Assembly (NCBI GenBank): GCA_964019135.1
Contig: OZ025248.1
Span: forward strand, 10,237,574-10,301,573
Direction: 5' to 3'
Length of the DNA: 64,000 nucleotides
From: Arenicola marina
Lineage: Eukaryota; Annelida; Polychaeta; Arenicolidae
The first letter of the stretch is position 1. Each line of letters opens with the position of its first letter. Shown here piece by piece: positions 12,201 through 27,200 of the stretch. The notes under the pieces are model-generated. The model was not told the DNA's origin, did not search any database, and saw nothing but the letters and a program-made list of their open reading frames with translations. The position numbers were made by a program, and so were the translations under genes.

Positions 12201-15200
12201 AGTAGAAAGCAAAGTTATGAATTGTAAATGTTCAGCTTGAGTGCATCTGAGAAGACGAATGACCCTAGGGATTGCTGAAGTGACCGGAGTAGTGACGTGC
12301 TGTCATAAGCTAATGGCGATCATTAATTGTGTCTGGCTTGTGTTTTCAGATTTCGACGAATGCGCCAGCAACCCATGCCAAAATGGTGGCACGTGTACTG
12401 ACGCGGTGAATGGCTACTCATGTGCTTGTGTTGCTGGTTACGTAGACAACGAGTGCCAGACAGGTGAGTTGGAGTTTGGTGGCAAATAAGACCTTTTCCG
12501 GCGTAGCGCGTGACCTTAGACAGCAATAACGAGGGAATACCTCTCCCCAGATGCACCATTTGCTCATCGTATATTGTTGATGAAGTAGAAAGCAAAGTTA
12601 TGAATTGTAAATGTTCAGCTTGAGTGCATCTGAGAAGACGAATGACCCTAGTGATTGCTGAAGTGACCGGAGTAGTGACGTGCTGTCATGAGCTAATGGT
12701 GATCATTAATTGTGTCTGGCTTGTGTTTTCAGATTTCGACGAATGCGCCAGCAACCCATGCCAAAATGGTGGCACGTGTACTGACGCGGTGAATGGCTAC
12801 TCATGTGCTTGTGTTGCTGGTTACGTAGACAACGAGTGCCAGACAGGTGAGTTTGAGTTTGGTGTCAAATAAGACCTTTTCAGGCGTAGCGCGTGACCTT
12901 AGACAGCAATAACGATGGAATACCTCTCCCCAGATGCACCATTTACTCATCGTATATTGTTGATGAAGTAGAAAGCAAAGTTATGAATTGTAAATGTTCA
13001 GCTTGAGTGCATCTGAGAAGACGAATGACCCTAGTGATTACTGAAGTGACCGGAGTAGTGACGTGTTGCCATGAGCTAATGGTGATCATTAATTGTGTCT
13101 GGCTTGTGTTTTCAGATTTCGACGAATGCGCCAGCAACCCATGCCAAAATGGTGGCACGTGTACTGACGCGGTGAACGGCTACTCATGTGCTTGTGTTGC
13201 TGGTTACGTAGACAACGAGTGCCAGACAGGTGAGTTGGAGTTTGGTGGCAAATAAGACCTTTTCCGGCGTAGCGCGTGACCTTAGACAGCAATAACGATG
13301 GAATACCTCTCCCCAGACGCACCATTTGCTCATCGTATGTTGTTGATGAGGTTGAAAGCAAAGTTATGAATTGTAAATGTTCAGCTTGAGTGCATCTGAG
13401 AAGACGAATGACCCTAGTGATTGCTGAAGTGACCGGAGTAGTGACGTGTTGCCATGAGCTAATGGTGATCATTAATTGTGTCTGGCTTGTGTTTTCAGAT
13501 TTCGACGAATGCGCCAGCAACCCATGCCAAAATGGTGGCACGTGTACTGACGCGGTGAACGGCTACTCATGTGCTTGTGTTGCTGGTTACGTAGACAACG
13601 AGTGCCAGACAGGTGAGTTGGAATTTGGTGGCAAATAAGACCTTTTCCGGCGTAGCGCGTGACCTTAGACAGCAATAACGATGGAATACCTCTCCCCAGA
13701 TGCACCATTTGCTCATCGTATATTGTTGATGAGGTTGAAAGCAAAGTTATGAATTGTAAATGTTCAGCTTGAGTGCATCTGAGAAGACGAATGACCCTAG
13801 TGATTGCTGAAGTGACCGGAGTAGTGACGTGTTGCCCTGAGCTAATGGTGATCATTAATTGTGTCTGGCTTGTGTTTTCAGATTTCGACGAATGCGCCAG
13901 CAACCCATGCCAAAATGGTGGCACGTGTACTGACGCGGTGAATGGCTACTCATGTGCTTGTGTTGCTGGTTACGTAGACAACGAGTGCCAGACAGGTGAG
14001 TAGGAGTTTGGTGGCAAATAAGACCTTTTCCGGCGTAGCGTGTAACCTTAGACAGCAATAACGATGGAATACCTCTCCCCAGATGCACCATTTGCTCATC
14101 GTATATTGTTGATGAAGTAGAAAGCAAAGTTATGAATTGTAAATGTTCAGCTTGAGTGCATCTGAGAAGACGAATGACCCTAGTGATTGGTGAAGTGACC
14201 GGAGTAGTGACGTGCTGTCATGAGCTAATGGTGATCATTAATTTTGTCTGGCTTGTGTTTTCAGATTTCGACGAATGCGCCAGCAACCCATGCCAAAATG
14301 GTGGCACGTGTACTGACGCGGTGAATGGCTACTCATGTGCTTGTGTTGCTGGTTACGTAGACAACGAGTGCCAGACAGGTGAGTTTGAGTTTGGTGTCAA
14401 GTAAGACCTTTTCAGGCGTAGCGCGTGACCTTAGACAGCAATAACGATGGAATACCTCTCCCCAGATGCACCATTTGCTCATCGTATATTGTTGATGAAG
14501 TAGAAAGCAAAGTTATGAATTGTAAATGTTCAGCTTGAGTGCATCTGAGAAGACGAATGACCCTAGTGATTGCTGAAGTGACCGGAGTAGTGACGTGTTG
14601 CCATGAGCTAACGGTGATCATTAATTGTGTCTGGCTTGTGTTTTCAGATTTCGACGAATGCGCCAGCAACCCATGCCAAAATGGTGGCACGTGTACTGAC
14701 GCGGTGAACGGCTACTCATGTGTTTGTGTTGCTGGTTACGTAGACAACGAGTGCCAGACAGGTGAGTTGGAGTTTGGTGTCAAATAAGACCTTTTCAGGC
14801 GTAGCGCGTGACCTTAGACAGCAATAACGATGGAATACCTCTCCCCAGATGCACCATTTACTCATCGTATATTGTTGATGAAGTAGAAAGCAAAGTTATG
14901 AATTGTAAATGTTCAGCTTGAGTGCATCTGAGAAGACGAATGACCCTAGTGATTGCTGAAGTGACCGGAGTAGTGACGTGTTGCCATGAGCTAATGGTGA
15001 TCATTAATTGTGTCTGGCTTGTGTTTTCAGATTTCGACGAATGCGCCAGCAACCCATGCCAAAATGGTGGCACGTGTACTGACGCGGTGAACGGCTACTC
15101 ATGTGCTTGTGTTGCTGGTTACGTAGACAACGAGTGCCAGACAGGTGAGTTGGAATTTGGTGGCAAATAAGACCTTTTCCGGCGTAGCGCGTGACCTTAG

Positions 15201-18200
15201 ACAGCAATAACGATGGAATACCTCTCCCCAGATGCACCATTTGCTCATCGTATATTGTTGATGAGGTTGAAAGCAAAGTTATGAATTGTAAATGTTCAGC
15301 TTGAGTGCATCTGAGAAGACGAATGACCCTAGTGAGTGCTGAAGTGACCGGAGTAGTGACGTGTTGCCCTGAGCTAATGGTGATCATTAATTGTGTCTGG
15401 CTTGTGTTTTCAGATTTCGACGAATGCGCCAGCAACCCATGCCAAAATGGTGGCACGTGTACTGACGCGGTGAATGGCTACTCATGTGCTTGTGTTGCTG
15501 GTTACGTAGACAACGAGTGCCAGACAGGTGAGTTGGAGTTTGATGGCAAATAAGACCTTTTCCGGCGTAGCGTGTAACCTTAGACAGCAATAACGATGGA
15601 ATACCTCTCCCCAGATGCACCATTTGCTCATCGTATATTGTTGATGAAGTAGAACGCAAAGTTATGAATTGTAAATGTTCAGCTTGAGTGGATCTGAGAA
15701 GACGAATGACCCTAGTGATTGGTGAAGTGAGCGGAGTAGTGACGTCCAGTCATGAGCTAATGGTGATCATTAATTGTGTCTGGCTTGTGTTTTCAGATTT
15801 TGACGAATGCGCCAGCAACCCATGCCAAAATGGTGGCACGTGTACTGACACGGTGAATGGCTACTCATGTGCTTGTGTTGCTGGTTACGTAGACAACGAG
15901 TGCCAGACAGGTGAGTTGTAGTATGGTGGCAAATAAGACATTTTCCGGCGTAGCGCGTAACCTTAGACAGCAATAACGATGGAATACCTCTCCCCAGATG
16001 CACCATTTGCTCATCGTATATTGTTGATGAAGTAGAAAGCGAAGTTATGAATTGTAAATGTTTAGCTTGAGTGCATCTGAGAAGACGAATGACCCTAGTG
16101 ATTGGTGAATTGACCGGAGTAGTGACGTGCTGTCATGAGCTAATGGTGATCATTAATTTTGTCTGGCTTGTGTTTTCAGATTTCGACGAATGCGCCAGCA
16201 ACCCATGCCAAAATGGTGGCACGTGTACTGACGCGGTGAACGGCTACTCATGTGCTTGTGTTGCTGGTTACGTAGACAACGAGTGCCAGACAGGTGAGTT
16301 GGAGTTTGGTGGCAAATAAGACCTTTTCCGGGGCAGCGCGTGACCCTAGACAGCAATAACGATGGAATACCTCTGCCCAGATGCACCATTGGCTCATCGT
16401 ATATCGTTGATGAAGTAGAAAGCAAAGTTATGAATTGTAAATGTTCAGCTTGAGTGCATCTGAGAAGACGAATGACCCTAGTGATTGCTGAAGTGACCGG
16501 AGTAGTGACGTGTTGCCATGAGCTAACGGTGATCATTAATTGTGTCTGGCTTGTGTTTTCAGATTTCGACGAATGCGCCAGCAACCCATGCCAAAATGGT
16601 GGCACGTGTACTGACGCGGTGAACGGCTACTCATGTGCTTGTGTTGCTGGTTACGTAGACAACGAGTGCCAGACAGGTGAGTTGGAGTTTGGTGTCAAAT
16701 AAGACCTTTTCCGGCGTAGCGCGTGACCTTAGACAGCAATAACGATGGAATACCTCTCCCCAGATGCACCATTTACTCATCGTATATTGTTGATGAAGTA
16801 GAAAGCAAAGTTATGAATTGTAAATGTTCAGCTTGAGTGCATCTGAGAAGACGAATGACCCTAGTGATTGCTGAAGTGACCGGAGTAGTGACGTGTTGCC
16901 ATGAGCTAATGGTGATCATTAATTGTGTCTGGCTTGTGTTTTCAGATTTCGACGAATGCGCCAGCAACCCATGCCAAAATGGTGGCACGTGTACTGACGC
17001 GGTGAACGGCTACTCATGTGCTTGTGTTGCTGGTTACGTAGACAACGAGTGCCAGACAGGTGAGTTGGAATTTGGTGGCAAATAAGACCTTTTCCGGCGT
17101 AGCGCGTGACCTTAGACAGCAATAACGATGGAATACCTCTCCCCAGATGCACCATTTGCTCATCGTATATTGTTGATGAGGTTGAAAGCAAAGTTATGAA
17201 TTGTAAATGTTCAGCTTGAGTGCATCTGAGAAGACGAATGACCCTAGTGATTGCTGAAGTGACCGGAGTAGTGACGTGTTGCCCTGAGCTAATGGTGATC
17301 ATTAATTGTGTCTGGCTTGTGTTTTCAGATTTCGACGAATGCGCCAGCAACCCATGCCAAAATGGTGGCACGTGTACTGACGCGGTGAATGGCTACTCAT
17401 GTGCTTGTGTTACTGGTTACGTAGACAACGAGTGCCAGACAGGTGAGTTGGAGTTTGGTGGCAAATAAGACCTTTTCCGGCGTAGCGTGTAACCTTAGAC
17501 AGCAATAACGATGGAATACCTCTCCCCAGATGCACCATTTGCTCATCGTATATTGTTGATGAAGTAGAAAGCAAAGTTATGAATTGTAAATGTTCAGCTT
17601 GAGTGGATCTGAGAAGACGAATGACCCTAGTGATTGGTGAAGTGAGCGGAGTAGTGACGTCCAGTCATGAGCTAATGGTGATCATTAATTGTGTCTGGCT
17701 TGTGTTTTCAGATTTTGACGAATGCGCCAGCAACCCATGCCAAAATGGTGGCACGTGTACTGACACGGTGAATGGCTACTCATGTGCTTGTGTTGCTGGT
17801 TACGTAGACAACGAGTGCCAGACAGGTGAGTTGGAGTATGGTGGCAAATAAGACATTTTCCGGCGTAGCGCGTAACCTTAGACAGCAATAACGATGGAAT
17901 ACCTCTCCCCAGATGCACCATTTACTCATCGTATATTGTTGATGAAGTAGAAAGCGAAGTTATGAATTGTAAATGTTTAGCTTGAGTGCATCTGAGAAGA
18001 CGAATGACCCTAGTGATTGGTGAATTGACCGGAGTAGTGACGTGCTGTCATGAGCTAATGGTGATCATTAATTTTGTCTGGCTTGTGTTTTCAGATTTCG
18101 ACGAATGCGCCAGCAACCCATGCCAAAATGGTGGCACGTGTACTGACGCGGTGAACGGCTACTCATGTGCTTGTGTTGCTGGTTACGTAGACAACGAGTG

Positions 18201-21200
18201 CCAGACAGGTGAGTTGGAGTTTGGTGGCAAATAAGACCTTTTCCCGGGTAGCGCGTGACCTTAGACAGCAATAACGATGGAATACCTCTGCCCAGATGCA
18301 CCATTGGCTCATCGTATATTGTTGATGAAGTAGAAAGCAAAGTTATGAATTGTAAATGTTCAGCTTGAGTGCATCTGAGAAGACGAATGACCCTAGTGAT
18401 TGCTGAAGTGACCGGAGTAGTGACGTGCTGTCATAAGCTAATGGCGATCATTAATTGTGTCTGGCTTGTGTTTTCAGATTTCGACGAATGCGCCAGCAAC
18501 CCATGCCAAAATGGTGGCACGTGTACTGACGCGGTGAATGGCTACTCATGTGCTTGTGTTGCTGGTTACGTAGACAACGAGTGCCAGACAGGTGAGTTGG
18601 AGTTTGGTGGCAAATAAGACCTTTTCAGGCGTAGCGCGTGACCTTAGACAGCAATAACGATTGAATACCTCTCCCCAGATGCACCATTGGCTCATCGTAT
18701 ATCGTTGATGAAGTAGAAAGCAAAGTTATGAATTGTAAATGTTCAGCTTGAGTGCATCTGAGAAGACGAATGACCCTAGGGATTGCTGAAGTGACCGGAG
18801 TAGTGACGTGCTGTCATAAGCTAATGGCGATCATTAATTGTGTCTGGCTTGTGTTTTCAGATTTCGACGAATGCGCCAGCAACCCATGCCAAAATGGTGG
18901 CACGTGTACTGACGCGGTGAATGGCTACTCATGTGCTTGTGTTGCTGGTTACGTAGACAACGAGTGCCAGACAGGTGAGTTGGAGTTTGGTGGCAAATAA
19001 GACCTTTTCCGGCGTAGCGCGTGACCTTAGACAGCAATAACGAGGGAATACCTCTCCCCAGATGCACCATTTGCTCATCGTATATTGTTGATGAAGTAGA
19101 AAGCAAAGTTATGAATTGTAAATGTTCAGCTTGAGTGCATCTGAGAAGACGAATGACCCTAGTGATTGCTGAAGTGACCGGAGTAGTGACGTGCTGTCAT
19201 GAGCTAATGGTGATCATTAATTGTGTCTGGCTTGTGTTTTCAGATTTCGACGAATGCGCCAGCAACCCATGCCAAAATGGTGGCACGTGTACTGACGCGG
19301 TGAATGGCTACTCATGTGCTTGTGTTGCTGGTTACGTAGACAACGAGTGCCAGACAGGTGAGTTTGAGTTTGGTGTCAAATAAGACCTTTTCAGGCGTAG
19401 CGCGTGACCTTAGACAGCAATAACGATGGAATACCTCTCCCCAGATGCACCATTTACTCATCGTATATTGTTGATGAAGTAGAAAGCAAAGTTATGAATT
19501 GTAAATGTTCAGCTTGAGTGCATCTGAGAAGACGAATGACCCTAGTGATTACTGAAGTGACCGGAGTAGTGACGTGTTGCCATGAGCTAATGGTGATCAT
19601 TAATTGTGTCTGGCTTGTGTTTTCAGATTTCGACGAATGCGCCAGCAACCCATGCCAAAATGGTGGCACGTGTACTGACGCGGTGAACGGCTACTCATGT
19701 GCTTGTGTTGCTGGTTACGTAGACAACGAGTGCCAGACAGGTGAGTTGGAGTTTGGTGGCAAATAAGACCTTTTCCGGCGTAGCGCGTGACCTTAGACAG
19801 CAATAACGATGGAATACCTCTCCCCAGATGCACCATTTGCTCATCGTATGTTGTTGATGAGGTTGAAAGCAAAGTTATGAATTGTAAATGTTCAGCTTGA
19901 GTGCATCTGAGAAGACGAATGACCCTAGTGATTGCTGAAGTGACCGGAGTAGTGACGTGTTGCCATGAGCTAATGGTGATCATTAATTGTGTCTGGCTTG
20001 TGTTTTCAGATTTCGACGAATGCGCCAGCAACCCATGCCAAAATGGTGGCACGTGTACTGACGCGGTGAACGGCTACTCATGTGCTTGTGTTGCTGGTTA
20101 CGTAGACAACGAGTGCCAGACAGGTGAGTTGGAATTTGGTGGCAAATAAGACCTTTTCCGGCGTAGCGCGTGACCTTAGACAGCAATAACGATGGAATAC
20201 CTCTCCCCAGATGCACCATTTGCTCATCGTATATTGTTGATGAGGTTGAAAGCAAAGTTATGAATTGTAAATGTTCAGCTTGAGTGCATCTGAGAAGACG
20301 AATGACCCTAGTGATTGCTGAAGTGACCGGAGTAGTGACGTGTTGCCCTGAGCTAATGGTGATCATTAATTGTGTCTGGCTTGTGTTTTCAGATTTCGAC
20401 GAATGCGCCAGCAACCCATGCCAAAATGGTGGCACGTGTACTGACGCGGTGAATGGCTACTCATGTGCTTGTGTTGCTGGTTACGTAGACAACGAGTGCC
20501 AGACAGGTGAGTAGGAGTTTGGTGGCAAATAAGACCTTTTCCGGCGTAGCGTGTAACCTTAGACAGCAATAACGATGGAATACCTCTCCCCAGATGCACC
20601 ATTTGCTCATCGTATATTGTTGATGAAGTAGAAAGCAAAGTTATGAATTGTAAATGTTCAGCTTGAGTGCATCTGAGAAGACGAATGACCCTAGTGATTG
20701 GTGAAGTGACCGGAGTAGTGACGTGCTGTCATGAGCTAATGGTGATCATTAATTTTGTCTGGCTTGTGTTTTCAGATTTCGACGAATGCGCCAGCAACCC
20801 ATGCCAAAATGGTGGCACGTGTACTGACGCGGTGAATGGCTACTCATGTGCTTGTGTTGCTGGTTACGTAGACAACGAGTGCCAGACAGGTGAGTTTGAG
20901 TTTGGTGTCAAATAAGACCTTTTCAGGCGTAGCGCGTGACCTTAGACAGCAATAACGATGGAATACCTCTCCCCAGATGCACCATTTGCTCATCGTATAT
21001 TGTTGATGAAGTAGAAAGCAAAGTTATGAATTGTAAATGTTCAGCTTGAGTGCATCTGAGAAGACGAATGACCCTAGTGATTGCTGAAGTGACCGGAGTA
21101 GTGACGTGTTGCCATGAGCTAACGGTGATCATTAATTGTGTCTGGCTTGTGTTTTCAGATTTCGACGAATGCGCCAGCAACCCATGCCAAAATGGTGGCA

Positions 21201-24200
21201 CGTGTACTGACGCGGTGAACGGCTACTCATGTGTTTGTGTTGCTGGTTACGTAGACAACGAGTGCCAGACAGGTGAGTTGGAGTTTGGTGTCAAATAAGA
21301 CCTTTTCAGGCGTAGCGCGTGACCTTAGACAGCAATAACGATGGAATACCTCTCCCCAGATGCACCATTTACTCATCGTATATTGTTGATGAAGTAGAAA
21401 GCAAAGTTATGAATTGTAAATGTTCAGCTTGAGTGCATCTGAGAAGACGAATGACCCTAGTGAGTGCTGAAGTGACCGGAGTAGTGACGTGTTGCCCTGA
21501 GCTAATGGTGATCATTAATTGTGTCTGGCTTGTGTTTTCAGATTTCGACGAATGCGCCAGCAACCCATGCCAAAATGGTGGCACGTGTACTGACGCGGTG
21601 AATGGCTACTCATGTGCTTGTGTTGCTGGTTACGTAGACAACGAGTGCCAGACAGGTGAGTTGGAGTTTGGTGGCAAATAAGACCTTTTCCGGCGTAGCG
21701 TGTAACCTTAGACAGCAATAACGATGGAATACCTCTCCCCAGATGCACCATTTGCTCATCGTATATTGTTGATGAAGTAGAACGCAAAGTTATGAATTGT
21801 AAATGTTCAGCTTGAGTGGATCTGAGAAGACGAATGACCCTAGTGATTGGTGAAGTGAGCGGAGTAGTGACGTCCAGTCATGAGCTAATGGTGATCATTA
21901 ATTGTGTCTGGCTTGTGTTTTCAGATTTTGACGAATGCGCCAGCAACCCATGCCAAAATGGTGGCACGTGTACTGACACGGTGAATGGCTACTCATGTGC
22001 TTGTGTTGCTGGTTACGTAGACAACGAGTGCCAGACAGGTGAGTTGTAGTATGGTGGCAAATAAGACATTTTCCGGCGTAGCGCGTAACCTTAGACAGCA
22101 ATAACGATGGAATACCTCTCCCCAGATGCACCATTTGCTCATCGTATATTGTTGATGAAGTAGAAAGCGAAGTTATGAATTGTAAATGTTTAGCTTGAGT
22201 GCATCTGAGAAGACGAATGACCCTAGTGATTGGTGAATTGACCGGAGTAGTGACGTGCTGTCATGAGCTAATGGTGATCATTAATTTTGTCTGGCTTGTG
22301 TTTTCAGATTTCGACGAATGCGCCAGCAACCCATGCCAAAATGGTGGCACGTGTACTGACGCGGTGAACGGCTACTCATGTGCTTGTGTTGCTGGTTACG
22401 TAGACAACGAGTGCCAGACAGGTGAGTTGGAGTTTGGTGGCAAATAAGACCTTTTCCGGGGCAGCGCGTGACCTTAGACAGCAATAACGATGGAATACCT
22501 CTGCCCAGATGCACCATTGGCTCATCGTATATCGTTGATGAAGTAGAAAGCAAAGTTATGAATTGTAAATGTTCAGCTTGAGTGCATCTGAGAAGACGAA
22601 TGACCCTAGTGATTGCTGAAGTGACCGGAGTAGTGACGTGTTGCCATGAGCTAACGGTGATCATTAATTGTGTCTGGCTTGTGTTTTCAGATTTCGACGA
22701 ATGCGCCAGCAACCCATGCCAAAATGGTGGCACGTGTACTGACGCGGTGAACGGCTACTCATGTGCTTGTGTTGCTGGTTACGTAGACAACGAGTGCCAG
22801 ACAGGTGAGTTGGAGTTTGGTGTCAAATAAGACCTTTTCCGGCGTAGCGCGTGACCTTAGACAGCAATAACGATGGAATACCTCTCCCCAGATGCACCAT
22901 TTACTCATCGTATATTGTTGATGAAGTAGAAAGCAAAGTTATGAATTGTAAATGTTCAGCTTGAGTGCATCTGAGAAGACGAATGACCCTAGTGATTGCT
23001 GAATTGACCGGAGTAGTGACGTGCTGTCATGAGCTAATGGTGATCATTAATTTTGTCTGGCTTGTGTTTTCAGATTTCGACGAATGCGCCAGCAACCCAT
23101 GCCAAAATGGTGGCACGTGTACTGACGCGGTGAACGGCTACTCATGTGCTTGTGTTGCTGGTTACGTAGACAACGAGTGCCAGACAGGTGAGTTGGAGTT
23201 TGGTGGCAAATAAGACCTTTTCCGGGGTAGCGCGTGACCTTAGACAGCAATAACGATGGAATACCTCTGCCCAGATGCACCATTGGCTCATCGTATATCG
23301 TTGATGAAGTAGAAAGCAAAGTTATGAATTGTAAATGTTCAGCTTGAGTGCATCTGAGAAGACGAATGACCCTAGTGATTGCTGAAGTGACCGGAGTAGT
23401 GACGTGCTGTCATAAGCTAATGGCGATCATTAATTGTGTCTGGCTTGTGTTTTCAGATTTCGACGAATGCGCCAGCAACCCATGCCAAAATGGTGGCACG
23501 TGTACTGACGCGGTGAATGGCTACTCATGTGCTTGTGTTGCTGGTTACGTAGACAACGAGTGCCAGACAGGTGAGTTCGAGTTTGGTGGCAAATAAGACC
23601 TTTTCAGGCGTAGCGCGTGACCTTAGACAGCAATAACGATGGAATACCTCTCCCCAGATGCACCATTTGCTCATCGTATATTGTTGATGAACTAGAAAGC
23701 AAAGTTATGAATTGTAAATGTTCAGCTTGAGTGCTTCTGAGAAGACGAATGACCCTAGTGATTGCTGAAGTGACCGGAGTAGTGACGTGCTGTCCTGAGC
23801 TAATGGTGATCAATTATTGTGTCCGGCTTGTGTTTTCAGATTTCGACGAATGCGCCAGCAACCCATGCCAAAATGGTGGCACGTGTACTGACGCGGTGAA
23901 CGGCTACTCATGTGCTTGTGTTGCTGGTTACGTAGACAGCGAGTGCCAGACAGGTGAGTTGGAGTTTGGTGGCAAATAAGACCTTTTCCGGCGTAGCGCG
24001 GGACCTTAGACAGCAATAACGATGGAATACCTCTCCCCAGATGCACCATTTGCTCATCGTATATTGTTGATGAAGTAGAAAGCAAAGTTATGAATTGTAA
24101 ATGTTCAGCTTGAGTGGATCTGAGAAGACGAATGACCCTAGTGATTGCTGAAGTGACCGGAGTAGTGACGTGTTGCCATGAGCTAATGGTGATCATTAAT

Positions 24201-27200
24201 TGTGTCTGGCTTGTGTTTTCAGATTTTGACGAATGCGCCAGCAACCCATGCCAAAATGGTGGCACGTGTACTGACACGGTGAATGGCTACTCATGTGCTT
24301 GTGTTGCTGGTTACGTAGACAACGAGTGCCAGACAGGTGAGTTGGAGTTTGGTGGCAAATAAGACCTTTTCCGGCGTAGCGCGTGACCTTAGACAGCAAT
24401 AACGAGGGAATACCTCTCCCCAGATGCACCATTTGCTCATCGTATATTGTTGATGTAGTAGAAAGCAAAGTTATGAATTGTAAATGTTCAGCTTGAGTGC
24501 ATCTGAGAAGACGAATGACCCCAGTGATTGCTGAAGTGACCGGAGTAGTGACGTGCTGTCATGAGCTAATGGTGATCATTAATTGTGTCTGGCTTGTGTT
24601 TTCAGATTTCGACGAATGCGCCAGCAACCCATGCCAAAATGGTGGCACGTGTACTGACGCGGTGAATGGCTACTCATGTGCTTGTGTTGCTGGTTACGTA
24701 GACAACGAGTGCCAGACAGGTGAGTTTGAGTTTGGTGTCAAATAAGACCTTTTCAGGCGTAGCGCGTGACCTTAGACAGCAATAACGATGGAATACCTCT
24801 CCCCAGATGCACCATTTGCTCATCGTATATTGTTGATGAAGTAGAAAGCAAAGTTATGAATTGTAAATGTTCAGCTTGAGTGCATCTGAGAAGACGAATG
24901 ACCCTAGTGATTGCTGAAGTGACCGGAGTAGTGACGTGTTGCCATGAGCTAATGGTGATCATTAATTGTGTCTGGCTTGTGTTTTCAGATTTCGACGAAT
25001 GCGCCAGCAACCCATGCCAAAATGGTGGCACGTGTACTGACGCGGTGAACGGCTACTCATGTGCTTGTGTTGCTGGTTACGTAGACAACGAGTGCCAGAC
25101 AGGTGAGTTGGAGTTTGGTGGCAAATAAGACCTTTTCCGGCGTAGCGCGTGACCTTAGACAGCAATAACGATGGAATACCTCTCCCCAGATGCACCATTT
25201 GCTCATCGTATATTGTTGATGAAGTAGAAAGCAAAGTTATGAATTGTAAATGTTCAGCTTGAGTGCATCTGAGAAGACGAATGACCCTAGTGATTGGTGA
25301 AGTGACCGGAGTAGTGACGTGTTGCCATGAGCTAATGGTGATCATTAATTGTGTCTGGCTTGTGTTTTCAGATTTCGACGAATGCGCCAGCAACCCATGC
25401 CAAAATGGTGGCACGTGTACTGACGCGGTGAATGGCTACTCATGTGCTTGTGTTGCTGGTTACGTAGACAACGAGTGCCAGACAGGTGAGTTGGAGTTTG
25501 GTGGCAAATAAGACCTTTTCCGGCGTAGCGCGTAACCTTAGACAGCAATAACGATGGAATACCTCTCTCCAGATGCACCATTTGCTCATCGTATATTGTT
25601 GATGAAGTAGAAAGCAAAGTTATGAATTGTAAATGTTCAGCTTGAGTGCATCTGAGAAGACGAATGACCCTAGTGATTGCTGAAGTGACCGGAGTAGTGA
25701 CGTGCTGTCATCAGCTAATGGTGATCATTAATTGTGTCTGGCTTGTGTTTTCAGATTTCGACGAATGCGCCAGCAACCCATGCCAAAATGGTGGCACGTG
25801 TACTGACGCGGTGAACGGCTACTCATGTGCTTGTGTTGCTGGTTACGTAGACAACGAGTGCCAGACAGGTGAGTTGGTGTTTGGTGGCAAATAAGACCTT
25901 TTCCGGCGTAGCGCGTGACCTTAGACATCAATAACGATGGAATACCTCTCCCCAGATGCACCATTTGCTCATCGTATATTGTTGATGAAGTAGAAAGCAA
26001 AGTTATGAATTGTAAATGTTCAGCTTGAGTGGATCTGAGAAGACGAATGACCCTAGTGATTGGTGAAGTGACCGGAGTGGTGACGTGCAGTCATGAGCTA
26101 ATGGTGATCATTAATTGTGTCTGGCTTGTGTTTTCAGATTTCGACGAATGCGCCAGCAACCCATGCCAAAATGGTGGCACGTGTACTGACGCGGTGAATG
26201 GCTACTCATGTGCTTGTGTTGCTGGTTACGTAGACAACGAGTGCCAGACAGGTGAGTTTGAGTTTGGTGTCAAATAAGACCTTTTCAGGCGTAGCGCGTG
26301 ACCTTAGACAGCAATAACGATGGAATACCTCTCCCCAGATGCACCATTTGCTCATCGTATATTGTTGATGAAGTAGAAAGCAAAGTTATGAATTGTAAAT
26401 GTTCAGCTTGAGTGCATCTGAGAAGACGAATGACCCTAGTGATTGCTGAAGTGACCTGAGTAGTGACGTGTTGCCATGAGCTAATGGTGATCATTAATTG
26501 TGTCTGGCTTGTGTTTTCAGATTTCGACGAATGCGCCAGCAACCCATGCCAAAATGGTGGCACGTGTACTGACGCGGTGAACGGCTACTCATGTGCTTGT
26601 GTTGCTGGTTACGTAGACAACGAGTGCCAGACAGGTGAGTTGGAGTTTGGTGGCAAATAAGACCTTTTCCGGCGTAGCGCGTGACCTTAGACAGCAATAA
26701 CGATGGAATACCTCTCCCCAGATGCACCATTTGCTCATCGTATATTGTTGATGAAGTAGAAAGCAAAGTTATGAATTGTAAATGTTCAGCTTGAGTGCAT
26801 CTGAGACGACGAATGACCCTAGTGATTGCTGAAGTGACCGGAGTAGTGACGTGTTGCCATGAGCTAATGGTGATCATTAATTGTGTCTGGCTTGTGTTTT
26901 CAGATTTCGACGAATGCGCCAGCAACCCATGCCAAAATGGTGGCACGTGTACTGACGCGGTGAATGGCTACTCATGTGCTTGTGTTGCTGGTTACGTAGA
27001 CAACGAGTGCCAGACAGGTGAGTTGGAGTTTGGTGGCAAATAAGACCTTTTCCGGCGTAGCGCGTAACCTTAGACAGCAATAACGATGGAATACCTCTCT
27101 CCAGATGCACCATTTGCTCATCGTATATTGTTGATGAAGTAGAAAGCAAAGTTATGAATTGTAAATGTTCAGCTTGAGTGCATCTGAGAAGACGAATGAC

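Larger units (their letters stand above)
9400..14761 (+). repeat. Block of exons 26-39, order F-T-A-P-D-F-K-K-A-I-A-P-F-T, first copy of the 17-unit repeat
   Basis: Matches exons 43-56 displaced by 6511 bp. Shared landmarks are Ala29 to Thr in exon 29, CCCGGG at 11732-11737 in the intron after exon 31, gattgaata after exon 32 and Ala26 to Val in exon 39. Private differences include ccagacgc near 13315 and ttccgctt near 11848. Confidence 0.85.
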
